Part shown: positions 22,165 through 34,088 of the stretch, piece after piece
How positions within the stretch are numbered: position 1 is the first letter of the stretch
Layout of the letters: every line of letters begins with the position of its first letter
Notes under the pieces: generated by a model
Databases searched by the model: none
The model's input: the letters and a program-made list of their open reading frames with translations, nothing else
Told to the model about the DNA's origin: nothing
From: Liopterus haemorrhoidalis
Lineage: Eukaryota; Arthropoda; Insecta; Coleoptera; Dytiscidae
Assembly: GCA_963971575.1 (NCBI GenBank)
Contig: OZ020617.1
Location: forward strand, 20,049,403-20,113,402
Length of the DNA: 64,000 nt
Reading direction: 5' to 3'
Program-made: the position numbers and the translations under genes

Positions 22165-23660
22165 ATGTGTACAATTTGTAATAATAATATATAATAATAA
22201 TAATAATTTTTATTTATATAGCTTTTAGCTAATAATAGAAATTTACAAAATATTACTTATATATAAACAACTTTACAAAAAATATATTTACATGGTTAAT
22301 GAAAAAATATAATTATAGCCTATATTAATTATTACTCTCTAAAAATATTCTTAAATTCTTCTTAAATATAGTTAGTGATCCTATTGATTTTAATTCCCCT
22401 GGTAAACTATTATATTCTAAAGCTCCTCTATGCATAATGTTTTTTTTTGTGCTTACTTTCTTAGTACCCGTTATGTAAAATGACCCAGTCTGTCTCGTAT
22501 TATACGAATGTATTTCCTCAATCCTTTTTAAATTTGACCTCAAATACTGTGGCAATAAACCTTTGTCCAATTTATACATAAAAATCATACCATTATATTT
22601 AATAAATTGTTTAATATTTAACCATTTTAAATCATTTAACATTTTTGTTATGCTAGTGAATCTGTTACATTTTAGGATGATACGCATCGCTCTATTTTGT
22701 AGTAATTGTAATTTATTAATGTCACTGTTGTTAGCTAAATACAGAACAGTGTTACAATACTGAAAATGGGGCTTTACGATAGTGTTAAATATCTGTAAAG
22801 CACACCATTTTGATATTTTATTTCGGATTCTACGTAAATAGTTCAATTTTTTACTTATTTTTTTTTGATATAAAATTTATATGTTCTGTACCTGTTAAGT
22901 TTTTATCCACTATAATGCCTAAATATTTTATTTCGTTAACATATTCTATGTTTTCCCCACCTATTTTTAACTTCGTTATATTTTGCATCAATAGATTTTT
23001 GTTATACATTAACATAGCTTTAGTTTTTTGAACGTTTAGCTTTAATTTGTTATTACACAGCCAGTTACTTATTTCTGCCAGGTCATCTTTTATAGTCTGT
23101 ATTGACCTATCAATATTTGTGTCATTATAATACATTATAGTATCATCTGCAAAGAGGTGTATTTTACAATTCTTTATTGCTATTTTTATATCATTTATAT
23201 AAACTGTAAACAATAAACTACTGAGTCCACTTCCCTGAGGTAATCCTACATCTATATTTTCTAATTTAGATTTTACATCCCTAAATTTTACAGCCTGTTT
23301 TCTGTTATTTAAATAATCCCTTATCCAGTCTAGAACTTTACCTTTTACTCCATATTTTTCTAATTTTTTAACTAAAATTTGCCTGTCAACCGTCTCAAAT
23401 GCCCGCTTTAGATCTAAGAAGACTGCACATATATAATTATTGTCATCCAGCATACTTTTCCAATCATTTATCATGAGATTTACTGCAGTTTCACAAGAGT
23501 GACCTTTTCTAAATCCGGATTGTTCTTGTATAATTATATTATTACATTCGAAGAAATTTTCTAACTGCTCTCTAGCAGCTACTTCTAAGATTTTTTCAAT
23601 TGTTGGTAACATGTTGATTGGTCTTAAATCCTCAGCTTGTGTCTCAAAAGTATTAAATAT
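22165..23660 (-). pseudogene. LINE, jockey/CR1 group, RT nearly intact (5'-truncated)
   Basis: RT frame 22851-23660: RPINMLPTIEKILE, QSGFRKGHSCETAV, then motif A (CAVFLDLKRAFETVD) and motif B (GLPQGSGLSSLLFTVYI). The FADD box follows (23142-23153) and then KYLGIIVDKNL. After one frameshift in an A-run at about 22850, 22325-22846 adds KPHFQYCNTVLYLA, QNRAMRIILKCNRF and the usual C-terminal 'YNSLP' ending. The 3' UTR runs to a TAATAATAA tail near 22180-22205. Coding potential is well preserved apart from the missing 5' half. The long open frame's first ~80 residues are family X and other flanking DNA, not part of the protein. Confidence 0.85.
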
Positions 23661-23759
23661 TAGTAGTATATAGGTATTTGGAACATTAGTAAAATAAAAA
23701 CAGTGTATTTGACGAATTTTATTGATGACATCAAAGTATATACAGTCAGGGAACTCACT

Positions 23760-25650
23760 TTTAAGGGTTTTGTAGGTATAATAAAAAAATCCTTTTACTA
23801 AGTATGTATGTCTGTCTGTCTGCTCGGTAGAAATTGTGGCCAAACCGTTAATTCTAGAAAGTTGAAATTTGAAAATTGGATTGTACATAGCCAAAAAGTC
23901 CTTATAACGTTAGTCTCGTGTCTGTGTATATATTCGTCCTTTTGGTAGAATTGGCAGCCAAACTGCTGAATATATAAAGTTGAAATTTGGCATGCTTATG
24001 CAACTCTTTAACCCACATATAGAAAAACTATCGAGAGTTCAAAAAACACACCGCGGGAAAAATAATAACTGTGGCGCCCGCTCCTAGCCTAAGTAAGGTA
24101 GGATGGCCCGACAGTCCCACAAAATGGTCTTCGCGGCGGAGACTATGAAGGACCACCAGCAGTAGGCTGGAATATAGAAAAATACTGAGTATTATGAGAA
24201 ATCCTAGGCCCACAAGTAATGGCTATGGAGGAACTTAACCTAGAAAATCCCTCGATGTCTCTGAAGATCCTAGTCAAGCGACAAACAACACGGTAGACGT
24301 TGCTCAACACGATGTGTGAAAATACAATACCACAAAAATAAACTAATATTATATAAAACTGATAATTTATAACAATAATTAATAATATTAAATACAAAAA
24401 AAATACAGATATTAAATTTAAATTCAAATGTAAAAAATAGACATGTGATCAGTAGACCAGCGTGTGAAAACCAAATTCTACAAGTTACGCTGCTGATTAC
24501 TTGCAGATAGAAAAATGAATAAAAATATTAAATTAACAATGACATTGAGTAAATGTAAAATTAGAATGGCTGTAAGTCTATTGTGATTGTTTCAGTCATA
24601 AATATGTAGAATATCATTCCCAACTTTACATTACGCGGTACTGGTGTCCCAAAAAACAGGTTCCTGGGTCCTCAAATGGGTTGTTCAATAGGCGTTGATG
24701 CACAAAAAATTAAATGATCACACCAAGAGGGTGAGAAACAACTTTACCCGCGGTAGAGACGTGTAATTTTAATTAGAAACTTTAAATGAAAATTCGATAT
24801 GCGAAGTACACATTAATCAGGTTAGAGACCGGCATGTAGCGCTACTCAACATTTTTTCAAAACACGAACAGTTTTTGTTATTTAAACTAAATAAAATTCA
24901 TTTAACGATAATAAACGCCTTGCGGGTGCGACAATAACAAATATGTATTTTACGAAAAAATCAAATAAAATGAAACCTCTTAATGAACGGATATACCAAG
25001 CAAATTTTATTTATGAAAAATCATTTTTTTATGGGATTTTCGCCAACAAAATATAAACAAAATTTTGGTTTTCCACCCTATTTCCAAGAGGATTTGAAGA
25101 AATTCTCAATAATGTACATTGGTGCGCACCGGAACAGATTAACAGGAATTTTTGATCAGATTACTTTTTCGAAAAATATAGATTTTTTGCGTCGTTAATA
25201 TTATTATTATTTTTATATCAAAGAAAATCTCTCAAAAACACAATTTTTGCCAAAAATATGAGAAAGAACCCTTTTCCCACACCTTTTAACCCTAGTTAAT
25301 ATAAAAATCTGAAAAAATCTGAGTAATGCACATAAACGTAAACCCGAATGCACTACAGGAATTTTTGATCTGATAATTATTTCGAAAGTTATCGAATATT
25401 TTGCAACACCGTGCTTACAATATTTTTCTGACTGACTGGAGAACTCTAGATGGAGGCACGTGCGATATTCTTTTACAAGAATAGAAACGTTAAGTATGTA
25501 TCCACAATTTGTTATCACTTATTAAATACCTACAAATTCCTGAAATTTGTGAAATTTCACATTTCACATAATTTTTTTATAACCTCTTATAATCAACTGT
25601 AACATGAAGAAACGAAGTTTGAGGACAAAAAAAAAAAAACAATATATTTT
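23760..25650 (+). repeat. Family X copy, split by a solo-LTR-like insertion
   Basis: Begins AAGGGTTTTGTAGGTATAAT, has the (TGTC)n tract (23808-23822), then CTAGAAAGTTGAAATTTG and a second diverged hairpin/motif unit near 23960. It is interrupted at 24069 and resumes at 24939. After the insertion come the AAACCTCTTAATGAACGGAT module and two 'AGGAATTTTTGATC' modules (about 25150 and 25360), ending around 25650. Order matches the copies at 62.9-63.8 kb and, inverted, 59.4-61.1 kb. Confidence 0.75.
24070..24933. mobile_element. Solo LTR-like insertion (TG...CA, 5-bp duplication)
   Basis: Starts TGTGGCGCCCGC and ends GCGGGTGCGACA, flanked by ATAAC on both sides (24065-24069 and 24934-24938). Removing it restores continuity of family X (AATAATAAC then AAATATGTATTT, compare 20770-20785). 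A TG...CA element with a 5-bp duplication and no ORF is best read as a solo LTR of a Gypsy or BEL-type element. The ends are also ~12-bp imperfect inverted repeats, so a non-autonomous TIR element is possible. A related, longer copy is at 51441-52495. Confidence 0.65.
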
Positions 25651-25841
25651 CCAATTTTATTTTTATAGATATTTTTAAACGGTATAGATTTTATTTAGTA
25701 GATAGAAAAGGAGTGCATATGATAGATAAAACATGTTTACAAACAAGATTAACCCTTTTCAAAATGCAATTTCCGCACTTTTCTTTTTGTCAAAGTGCAC
25801 AAAATGTTCTGAAAGCGCTCATTAATAATTAAACAAGTGCA

Positions 25842-26036
25842 ATGTTTACTTTCACTCAAGAGTCAGTCGTGCTGCTACATTCTACAATTCAGCTCCTTGT
25901 AATTCATTCAAGTTCTATAATTGAAACATCAAATAGTGTTCCATTTACTGAACCTGACGTCAATATCATCTCTGAGGATGTCAATTTGTTCAGCCTCGCA
26001 GATGCTAACGCGCCTTGTGAAAATCACTCAGGTATG
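25842..26036 (+). other. Exon-like open segment, unrecognised
   Basis: Open for 75 codons with less AT-rich codons than its surroundings (segment TEPDVNIISEDVNLFSLADA). It reaches CACTCAG/GTATGA at about 26032, a plausible splice donor. No domain recognised and no second exon located. It could be a captured host fragment or chance. Confidence 0.25.
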
Positions 26037-26180
26037 AATACACAGTGTTATGAGAAAAATTTATTATAAAAAAAAATCACAAAATCGGAGAGGTAGCTTT
26101 CGGAAACTTGATAAGGGCCAAGATAATTTGATGTGAGTTAATAATAACTACAGATCTTTTCTCTTTCTTTCTTTTACTTA

Positions 26181-26400
26181 CCTTCTTCTTCTCCTTTTTC
26201 AACATTGTCGGTTGGGATTTGGCATCACACACACACAAAGGTGTGCACCTTCGGAAGAGAAAAATGTATTTTAACATTCGAGTCAAAATGATCTTCTACG
26301 TCTTCAGATCTATAGATGTGTACTCTTGGAGATTCTTCGCCATGGAGTTCTTCTAACAGTGCCGATGGGGGGGGGGGTGCGACATTTAGCTTTCTTATAC
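26181..26400 (-). other. Exon-like open segment with strong splice donor, unrecognised
   Basis: Minus strand: SALLEELHGEESPRVHIYRS and DVEDHFDSNVKIHFSLPKVH are acidic and well mixed, unlike the poly-Lys/Ile frames typical of AT-rich noise. Further down the strand GAAGAAGAAG/GTAAGTAAAAG (about 26181) fits the donor consensus exactly. A frame change is needed between the two. The protein is not recognised. A captured piece of a host gene is one explanation. Confidence 0.3.
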
Positions 26401-28280
26401 AACTCTTTGATCCACACATAGTAAAAATACTGAGAGTTAAAAAACACATCCCCAGGTAAATATAAACAAATATTTAATTAATGAATTTTTTTTTTTAAGT
26501 ATAAGTGGGGTACCAAGTAAAACCTCTTAATGCATGGACAGACAAATAAATTTTATTTTTGAAAAATCTTTTCCCCTATAATTATTATTATTATTATTAT
26601 TACAATAAGAGCTGAAGCCAAATGGCTTGTTAAGCTCAATATATATATAAAACTAAAACAAAATACAAAATATATAGTGTAAAGTATTAATATTACAGAG
26701 ATAAACAAAAAAATAAAATACAAAATATAAATATTGCGGAGTGAAAATATATTAATATAAAGTTTTTATTCGAACATGGGCGAGATCTTGGCCTTGAAAG
26801 AATTAATAGTCGGCGCCGAAATAGTATCTTCAGAGAGAGAGTTCCATAACTCAAAGGCACGGTTGGACAGGAAGTTTTCCCTATTTTGCTTCTTGTAGAT
26901 CTCGTGTTTTAGTTTCAGTCTATGTCCACGCGTTGCGCTGTTGAGACTGAGTGAATATAGTGTGGACATATCTGTTGAGAATTTGCCAGTGGTGATGCGA
27001 TACATCTGGATAAGGTCTCCACGAGATCTGCGCTGGGTAAGGGTCGGCAAGTTCAAAACTTCAAGGCGTTCTTCATAGCGGAAATGTCGAAGTTCTGGAG
27101 GCATACGCGTAGCTCGTCGTTGAACTCCTTCAAGATGTACGTCACGCTGCAAATACGGCGACCAAACAACAAAAGCATATTTCAAGTGTGGGCGATATAT
27201 GTGGTATAGATTTTGCGGAAAAGAACAGGAGAAAGTTTAGAGAAGAATTTGTGCACTATGTAAAGGAGAGTATTAGCTTTCTTCACTATTTTTGTAATGT
27301 GCGGAGACCATTCAAGATTACTGTTTATAGTAACACCCAGGTCAATAACTTCGTTGACTTGCTGTATCACTGCGTTGTCAATAAAATATGATAACCGTGG
27401 CTTGTCCTTTCCTATATGAAAATTGCAGCATTTGGTTGTGTTCAGTGGTAAGAGCCAGTCTTCACACCAGACAAAGATTTCGTTAAGGTCTTGTTGAATT
27501 GAAGAATGCTGGCTGATTTCTCCATATATCTTAAGATCATAGGCGTACATTTGGTGACTGCTTTTTAAATTGGAGGTTAAATCAGCAATGTAAATTAAAA
27601 ATAGAATCGGACCAATCACTGTTCCTTGGGGAACACCGCTAAAATATGTTTGTCCCCAACCCTATCTTTCAGAGGGGTTGTTCTAAAAATCTGAAAAAAA
27701 TCTCCATATTGTGCATTGATGAGAATCGGAATTTTGTGTCATTGAAAAAAATAATTATTTATTTTTTTTTGATTTTGTAGTATCAAAGCTCTTAAAACGT
27801 AGATTAAGGAACGAAAATTAGATTTCTTTTAACACGATTTTAGTCAAAAATAAGTCTTGTCCCGCCCCTTTTTACCCAAGGGGGTTAAATAAAAAATCTG
27901 AAAAAATTATAGGTAATGTGCATTGATCTGAGCCGGAAACGTACGAGAGGAATCAGATTTTGGTTTTGGAAAATATTGCAGTTTTTGTGTTTTTTACAAA
28001 ATTAATTATTTTTTTAATTCATGGCTAAATTATGGGTAATTTAGATAAAAATAAATCGTTTATAGTAGTGAAATACTTATAAAACAAATAACACATTTTT
28101 AATAGTGAGAAATACGCATCAAACGATTTTGTTGAGATTATAGAAAAAATATTCCTAAACATCCAATATTTGTTTGGCTTCTTACACTTATTAAATACAT
28201 ACAAATCACTGAAATGTATGAAAATTTACAATTCACATAAATTTTTATCATTGATTTCATTTATTAGCCTGACATCAGAG
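26386..28280. repeat. Family X copy, split by a LINE
   Basis: Enters at ACAACTCTTTGATCCACACATAG, passes the 'CCTCTTAATGCATGGACAGA' module, is interrupted by a LINE (26585-27640), then resumes CCCCAACCCTATCTTTCAGA and the GGAATCAGATTTTGG module. It ends with the inverted CACTATTAAAAATGTG module near 28080-28110 and ATGAAAATTTACAATTCAC near 28230. Outer limits are approximate. Confidence 0.65.
26585..27640 (-). pseudogene. LINE (jockey/CR1 group), 5'-truncated, inside family X
   Basis: Starts in RT motif B (SGVPQGTVIGPILFLIYIAD) at about 27640. The polymerase box reads YAYD (27537-27548) instead of YADD, so a catalytic Asp is lost. Then come VIDLGVTINSNLEWSPHI and, after a frameshift at about 27184, LKYAFVVWSPYLQRDVHLEG, NLPTLTQRRSRGDLIQMYRI and the C-terminal RAFELWNSLSE to a stop near 26766. 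The 3' UTR ends in an ATTATTATT (TAA-type) tail at 26581-26600. Confidence 0.85.
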
Positions 28281-28930
28281 ATGGTAAATGGTAAAAGGGC
28301 TCAACGATTAAATAAGTATGATTGATTTCAAAAAAATAAAATAAACTAATAAATAAATTTCATTCAAGGGCCAACAATAATGGTTAAAAATAATGAAACG
28401 AAATTAATTAAAAATGTATCTCTACATTGGTTCTACAATTTCATATTCTTTCAAAACAGTTACTTGTTCGGAAAATTGTACCACAATCATATTCACAATT
28501 TTACGGAAGCTATATACACGTAATATTTATTTATACACATATATTTGCCGCTTGTAATGAATGTTTTTAACATATTTCTAAAAGAGACTTTTTAGTTTTC
28601 ATTTTAATATTATGTTGATAATTGATAATATAACTTGTTTAATCCTAATAACTACTAGCGCCCTTTTTGATAAATACACCGCGCGCAGTCTTTTCTGATC
28701 CACAGCATTTAATACAAGAAACTCCTAAACAGATTATATCATTGATTTCAAAATTGATGGCATGTTTCCCTAGGGAGAAATAAAAGTGGTTACCAGGATG
28801 ACGCCTACCCTGATACTACCTCCCACGAAAGGGGTTCTTTAAAACTTGGGAACATGGATTAAGTTATAGAATAACAAAACAAAGGATATGAATGAAAACT
28901 GTTTTAAAAATTCAGTTTCGCTCTTGTAGA
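28281..28930. other. AT-rich DNA, nothing recognised
   Basis: No coding frame and no repeat end. GC rises just before the LINE boundary at about 28930. Confidence 0.45.
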
Positions 28931-31655
28931 CTAAAACTAAGTTATATATCCATCCCCCGTCGAACGACGATGGGTGCTTTGCTAATAAATCTACACATTC
29001 CTTCTTGAATGTGCCTTTTCATGACTGTGGAGTCCAATACGCGACACAAACGTTTTTCCGCACACACAGCAAAAATACTCTCCAGATGACACAGGCATAC
29101 TATTAAGTCTGTCTTTCTGTCGAGCACAAGCAGTCTCAGCTAGTGTTATTCTCTGCTGTTCAAACTAGTTCACTGCACAAGACACCGAGTGTTTCCACTT
29201 GGAGCGATCAGTACATACCTTTTCCCAAGATAAATGCAGGAGGTGACATGATTTGAGTGAACTCTTGACCATATCTTTATATCTTTTGTACGGGGCTCCA
29301 GGGTTTCTACTGCCATGTGATAGCTCTGAATACAGTACCTGCTTAGGCATACGGTTATCTGGCGTTCTAATTACATGTACGGTCCATTTCAGATGTTTCT
29401 GGATTAGGGTAGCTTCAATGCTCAACATGCCTGCTTTTTTTAGAATGTCCGTATGAGACACGTAATCCTGCCATTTAATCTTCAGATAGAGATAAACATC
29501 TCTGATGAAATCTATCCAACAATCTGATGTGTCTACGATAGAGATACCTAGATTCGCTACTATATAGGAGTACTGAGAGGACCACCGCCTTGTAAACATT
29601 TATCTTGGTGTGATACTGAAGACCTCTGACATTCCAGACCAATTTCCTCAATCTTCCAAACGCTGCGGTAGCTAAAGATATCCTCTCAGTAATTTCGTCA
29701 TCGATCGTGCCTTTCGATGTAACTATGCTACCGAGATATTTGAAAGCATTCACCTCTTTAAGTTCGGTGCCAGCGAGGTAGAACTTATGCATTTGTTGAG
29801 GTTGGTTAGACAGGATAAACGTTTTATCGAGATTTACTGCAAGGCCGAAATCTTTTGCAGCATCAGCAAATTTGATGATAGCTTCCTGCAAACGAATTGG
29901 TGTGTTGTCTACTAAGGCGCAGTCGTCAGCATACAACAGCTCTGTAATAACATTATTGGAGATTTTTCTCTTGCTGTTAAGACGTGATAACTTAAACAGT
30001 CCACCGTCCGTACGGAATTTAATTTCAAGACTACCAGTGTAATCGTTGAAGGCATGTTGCAGTACGGCTGTCAAGTATAGTGAAAATAGCGAGGGTGCAA
30101 GAACACAACCTTGCTTAGTAACATTTTGTACACTAAAAGGCGTAGATAACATATTTCCGACTGATATGTATGCTTCCATACCATCGTGCAGTTGTTTGAT
30201 AATATTTATAAACTTTGAAGTACAGCCATATTTATGTAGTACTTGCCATAAAGCTTCACGAGGCACGGAGTCAAAAGCTTTAGTAAAGTCAATGAAACAA
30301 ATATATAGAGGCATATTTTGTCCACGACTTTTCTCTAACAATTGACGGGTTACAAATATCAAGTCTTTGGTACTTCTGTAAGGGCGAAATCCGCACTGTG
30401 ACTCTGGTAGCACATTGTCGCTAATTTCGGTGCTTAGCCGATTAGAGAGAATTTTAGTCAATATCTTTCCTCCAACCGAGAGAAGACTTACCACACGATA
30501 GTTGTTGCAGTCTGCTCTGCTACTCTTGTTTTTAAATATTGGAGTGATTTTTACATCCCGAAACTGTTTCGGTACAATCTCTGAATTCCAGATTTTCGTA
30601 ATAAGATCGTATATTATATTAGTGATATTTTCACCTCCATATTTAATCAATTCAGCAGGAACAATATCGTGACCCGATGACTTTCCGTTAGGAAGTGCGC
30701 GTATCGCTGCAGTAACTTCATTTACAATGGGTGTTAAATCTAGCTCATTCATTATATCTCTTTGAGGGAGACTTTTGATCACATCAACATTGTATGTAGA
30801 ATGAACATTTAACACACATTCAAAATACTCTGACCATCGTTGTAATATTTCATCCGAATTTTTGCATTTGGTGTTATTACCAGCAGCTAGTAGCGGTACG
30901 TTCGTACGACGGATAGGTCCAAACACTTTCTTAGTAGTCGCATAGAAATTTTTCATGTCGTGTGTGTCGTGATAGGTTTGGAGCTGAATAGCAAAATCCA
31001 TCCACCATTTATCTTGTAGCTCTCGGGATCTTTTTTGTAGCATCGCTCTGGCGTGGGCATAGTTAGCATGGCTTTCAACTGATTTATGATTACGCCAGGT
31101 GATCAGAGCTTGTCGTTTAATGTTGATCAGGTTCATTAGTTCAGGTTCGTTGTCATCAAACCAGTCAGGGTTCTTTTTCTTTGTGATTCCTACAACGTGA
31201 TATGCCGATTCGTATATAATTGGAGCCAATTTACCCCAGATTTCTTCGGCTGTCTTATTATGTTGAAAAGAAAAAGAGGCGGTATTCGCGTTGACCACAT
31301 TCACAAAATTTTGCGGAAGCATAGGTTCTGTTATGTTGTGAAGATTAAGTTTTGGTTTTATTGGATTTTTATGTCTTCTTTTCATTGATATTTTCAATGC
31401 CAACTTTGAGCGGATGAGTATATGGTCAGAGCTACAGTCGGCTCCACGCATTGCTCGAGTTATTTTCACGTCTTGTTGGTCATTTGCTCGAGTGATAACG
31501 AAGTCAATTAACTGCCATTGTTTTGAACGAGGGTGCATCCAAGAGTATTTGTGCATATTCGGCAGTCTGAAGGTAGTATTTGTGATTACTAAGTCATGTT
31601 GTTTACAGCAACCTAGTAACAATTGACCATTAGTGTTACATTGAATTTAGTTATT
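28931..31655 (-). pseudogene. APE-type LINE, 5'-truncated, one main frameshift, C2H2 finger
   Basis: A 715-codon frame (29475-31622) starts inside the endonuclease (QLIDFVITRANDQQDVKITR, then SSDHILIRSK, the SDH motif). It runs through NGKSSGHDIVPAELIKYGG, YRVVSLLSVGGKILTKILS, motif A (CFIDFTKAFDSVP), motif B (NVTKQGCVLAPSLFSLYL) and YADD (29922-29933). The C-terminus follows in another frame after about 29480: IKWQDYVSHTDILKKAG, LIQKHLKWTVHVIRTPDNRM. Downstream (about 29150-28980) the frame ends with a C2H2 finger, CCVCGKTFVSRIGLHSHEKAH. This is the best preserved LINE here, but the frameshift and missing 5' end make it inactive. Clade not firmly assigned (RTE-like C-terminus). Confidence 0.87.
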
Positions 31656-32690
31656 ATTGAGAGATCAAAGAAAATTTTACAAAAATATTGTAACAAGGGT
31701 AATTGATAATCTTGGGTCAGGATTGCGACATCAAGACATTGCGACGCTCAGCTATTTGATTAAAAAACTATTTGTCAGCATCTAGCATACGTTACCTGAT
31801 TTCGATATGCACACGCCGCATTTTCGTAATAAGGAAATATTTGTCAAGACGAATAAATAATGAAACTAGGTCAACCAGTAGTACAAATGCATGGACGTCG
31901 CACAGTATCGAAGCAGAGGAACCTACCCAACTCCTCTATACGTTCCAGTCCACACGGTGACGACCGAGACACCGACGCCAGATACTCCTACAGCTGGTGA
32001 GCCAAACAAACAATAATATGTGAATGGGAGAAGGCTTCTTCAGGCTCCTCGACTCCTTTTTGGGTAGCTCCCTACCTCGGAGATAGGTCCAAGCTGATCC
32101 TGGCCAACACGGGGTGGACCGAGGACTTCCCCAACTCCATGGGCAGATTCATACAATTACATTGACAACAATAAAACATTGTAAATGTTATATATATTTA
32201 ATTAATTGTATTGTTGAACCCAGGAGTTGTCTTTCAATGAAACTACCCACGTGACATTTTTATAAAAACTCTTGTACTTGTGCCGTGTACTTTAAGCACT
32301 AGATAAAAAGTATGCAAAAAATAAAATTTGGCTTAAATTAGTCACAATTGATCTTCGCAAACATGTACAGCACAACCAGCTAGCCGTGGCGGTTACCAAT
32401 AAAGTCTCCGCAGAGAGAGAAAGTATTCGGACTGAAGAGAGAGAGACAGTTTTACTGTTTATACAAAACGATGTTGTCTAGATGAAATGCGAAACTAAGT
32501 GTGTCCCCACTACTACTTTTGTTGCAGTTCCACGCGCATCCAAATTTCACAGGCCATGACTCCCTGGTCATGCTATACATTTGTTTAAATAGTTCAAGGT
32601 TAAGGTACGTAGAGGGGATCTTCTGTAGGATTGGTCAATCCCGAACAGCATGTAAAAACCAAAATTAATATTATTATTATTGTTATTACA
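31656..32690. other. Unassigned, with a GC-richer core
   Basis: Bases 31850-32165 are clearly GC-richer than the surroundings (ACGACCGAGACACCGACGCC, then CAACACGGGGTGGACCGAGG). They contain a 62-codon plus-strand frame without recognised domains (31772-31960). It could be a UTR of a retrotransposon or an exon remnant; nothing decides. Confidence 0.35.
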
Positions 32691-32929
32691 GAAAGCAGAG
32701 CAGAGTTCGTAGGCTTGTTATGCGAGTTATATTTCGGAAACTTACAAAAGCCTTTTTAAAAAGACCAAAATTTTATTAACATACAAATACGTGTACTTAG
32801 TACAGTGGTTACAAAAAAAGATTATGAGATTTTACAAAAAAACAACTATATATAGTATTTCTTAGACTTGCTGATGCAGCTTGTTGTCCGGGTGTCCTAT
32901 TCCGTTTTATGGAATATAACTTGCGCAAA

Positions 32930-33780
32930 AAGAAAACATGAGCATAAATATACTTACAAACTAGAAAACAATGTACATTTGAATGAAGTCTCCGCGCCGT
33001 TTGCGATCAGCTAGTGATAGTATGTTTAATTTAACAAGTTGCTATGCATATACCAGATGTCGTAGATTACTTAGAAGGCGCATGACATGTCTTTGAACCT
33101 TTTCCAGGAACAGTATATATTTCTAAAATATAGGACGGTCATACAACAACTGCACATTGCAGGAGAGGGCGACTGTAAAATACCTATCATACGATAGGTT
33201 AGAGGTTAAATGAGGAAAATATTTTTATTCAATGTCGATAATTTTATTTGCTTTTTTCACTATGACTGTAAATGAGGTGATTAATCAAGGTTTGTTGTAA
33301 TGGTTATGCCAAGATACATTACACTTTCGACCTGCTGCATAGAGCTGCCTTGAATATAATAAGCATTAAGGTCAGTTACAAATATCAAGAACAGAGTAGG
33401 TCTAATAACTCTTCCCTGAGGAATGCCATTTGTAACTGGGTAGAATTTTGGAGTAATGCTTTGTTTTAGTTAATAATTTATGAAGAATAACTCTATCAAA
33501 TACCTTGGAATAGTCAACGTAAATTATCTACAGGTTCAGATAATTCCAATCGTTGTGACCAATAATTAGTTAATAATAGACCACACAGATCAACCAGGAA
33601 AAAACCATGTTGACTCTTCGGAATTATTCGTTGTTGAAGTAAAAAATTCATCTTTTCATCAACAATTATTTATTCCATAATTTTGGTTGCTGTGAACGGA
33701 CTTATGGATCGATAATTGGATTCTTGACGTCTGCTGTTTCTTTTTCTAATATATGTGAACTATTATTACGGTGGTCATAT
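32930..33780 (-). pseudogene. LINE RT relic with internal deletions
   Basis: Minus strand, many stops. YVDYSKVFDRVILHKLL (motif A) is at about 33480-33530. GIPQGRVIRPTLFLIFVTDLN (motif B) is at about 33380-33440. The YADD segment is missing: the sequence jumps to SSMQQVESVMYLGITIT (about 33295-33345). Thumb remnants (KYILFLEKVQRHVMRLLSNL) lie at about 33060-33125. An old jockey/CR1-type copy. Confidence 0.7.
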
Positions 33781-34086
33781 GTGGACAGTTCTTTATGATA
33801 CAGCGTTTTTATTAGATTTATTTACTTCTCAAAAACTTTCTTTAGTCCTTTATTTGTTTTGTCATTTAAAGTATAGAAATTAATTTTTAAACGCGTGCGC
33901 CAACAGTGGGTTGTAGCGAGGAGTAAAACGAGTGAAGAAACTCTTCTAAAATTGAAACAGCGTCTAGAGCAAGTGTAATTATGTCATGCATTTTATACAA
34001 ATTTCTGAGTATTTAAAAGATAAGCTTTATTTAAAATCAAGGCATTCGTGTGAAAAATATCAACATTAAGTTCTAAAATTTATGAT
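33781..34086. other. Unassigned AT-rich stretch
   Basis: Nothing recognised between the LINE relic and the mariner. Confidence 0.4.
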
Positions 34087-34088
34087 TA

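Noticed and set aside
23660..23894. N-terminal extension of the minus-strand RT frame
   Set aside because: It reads through family X hairpin and GTCT microsatellite sequence (TEQTDRHTY), so it is flanking repeat, not protein.
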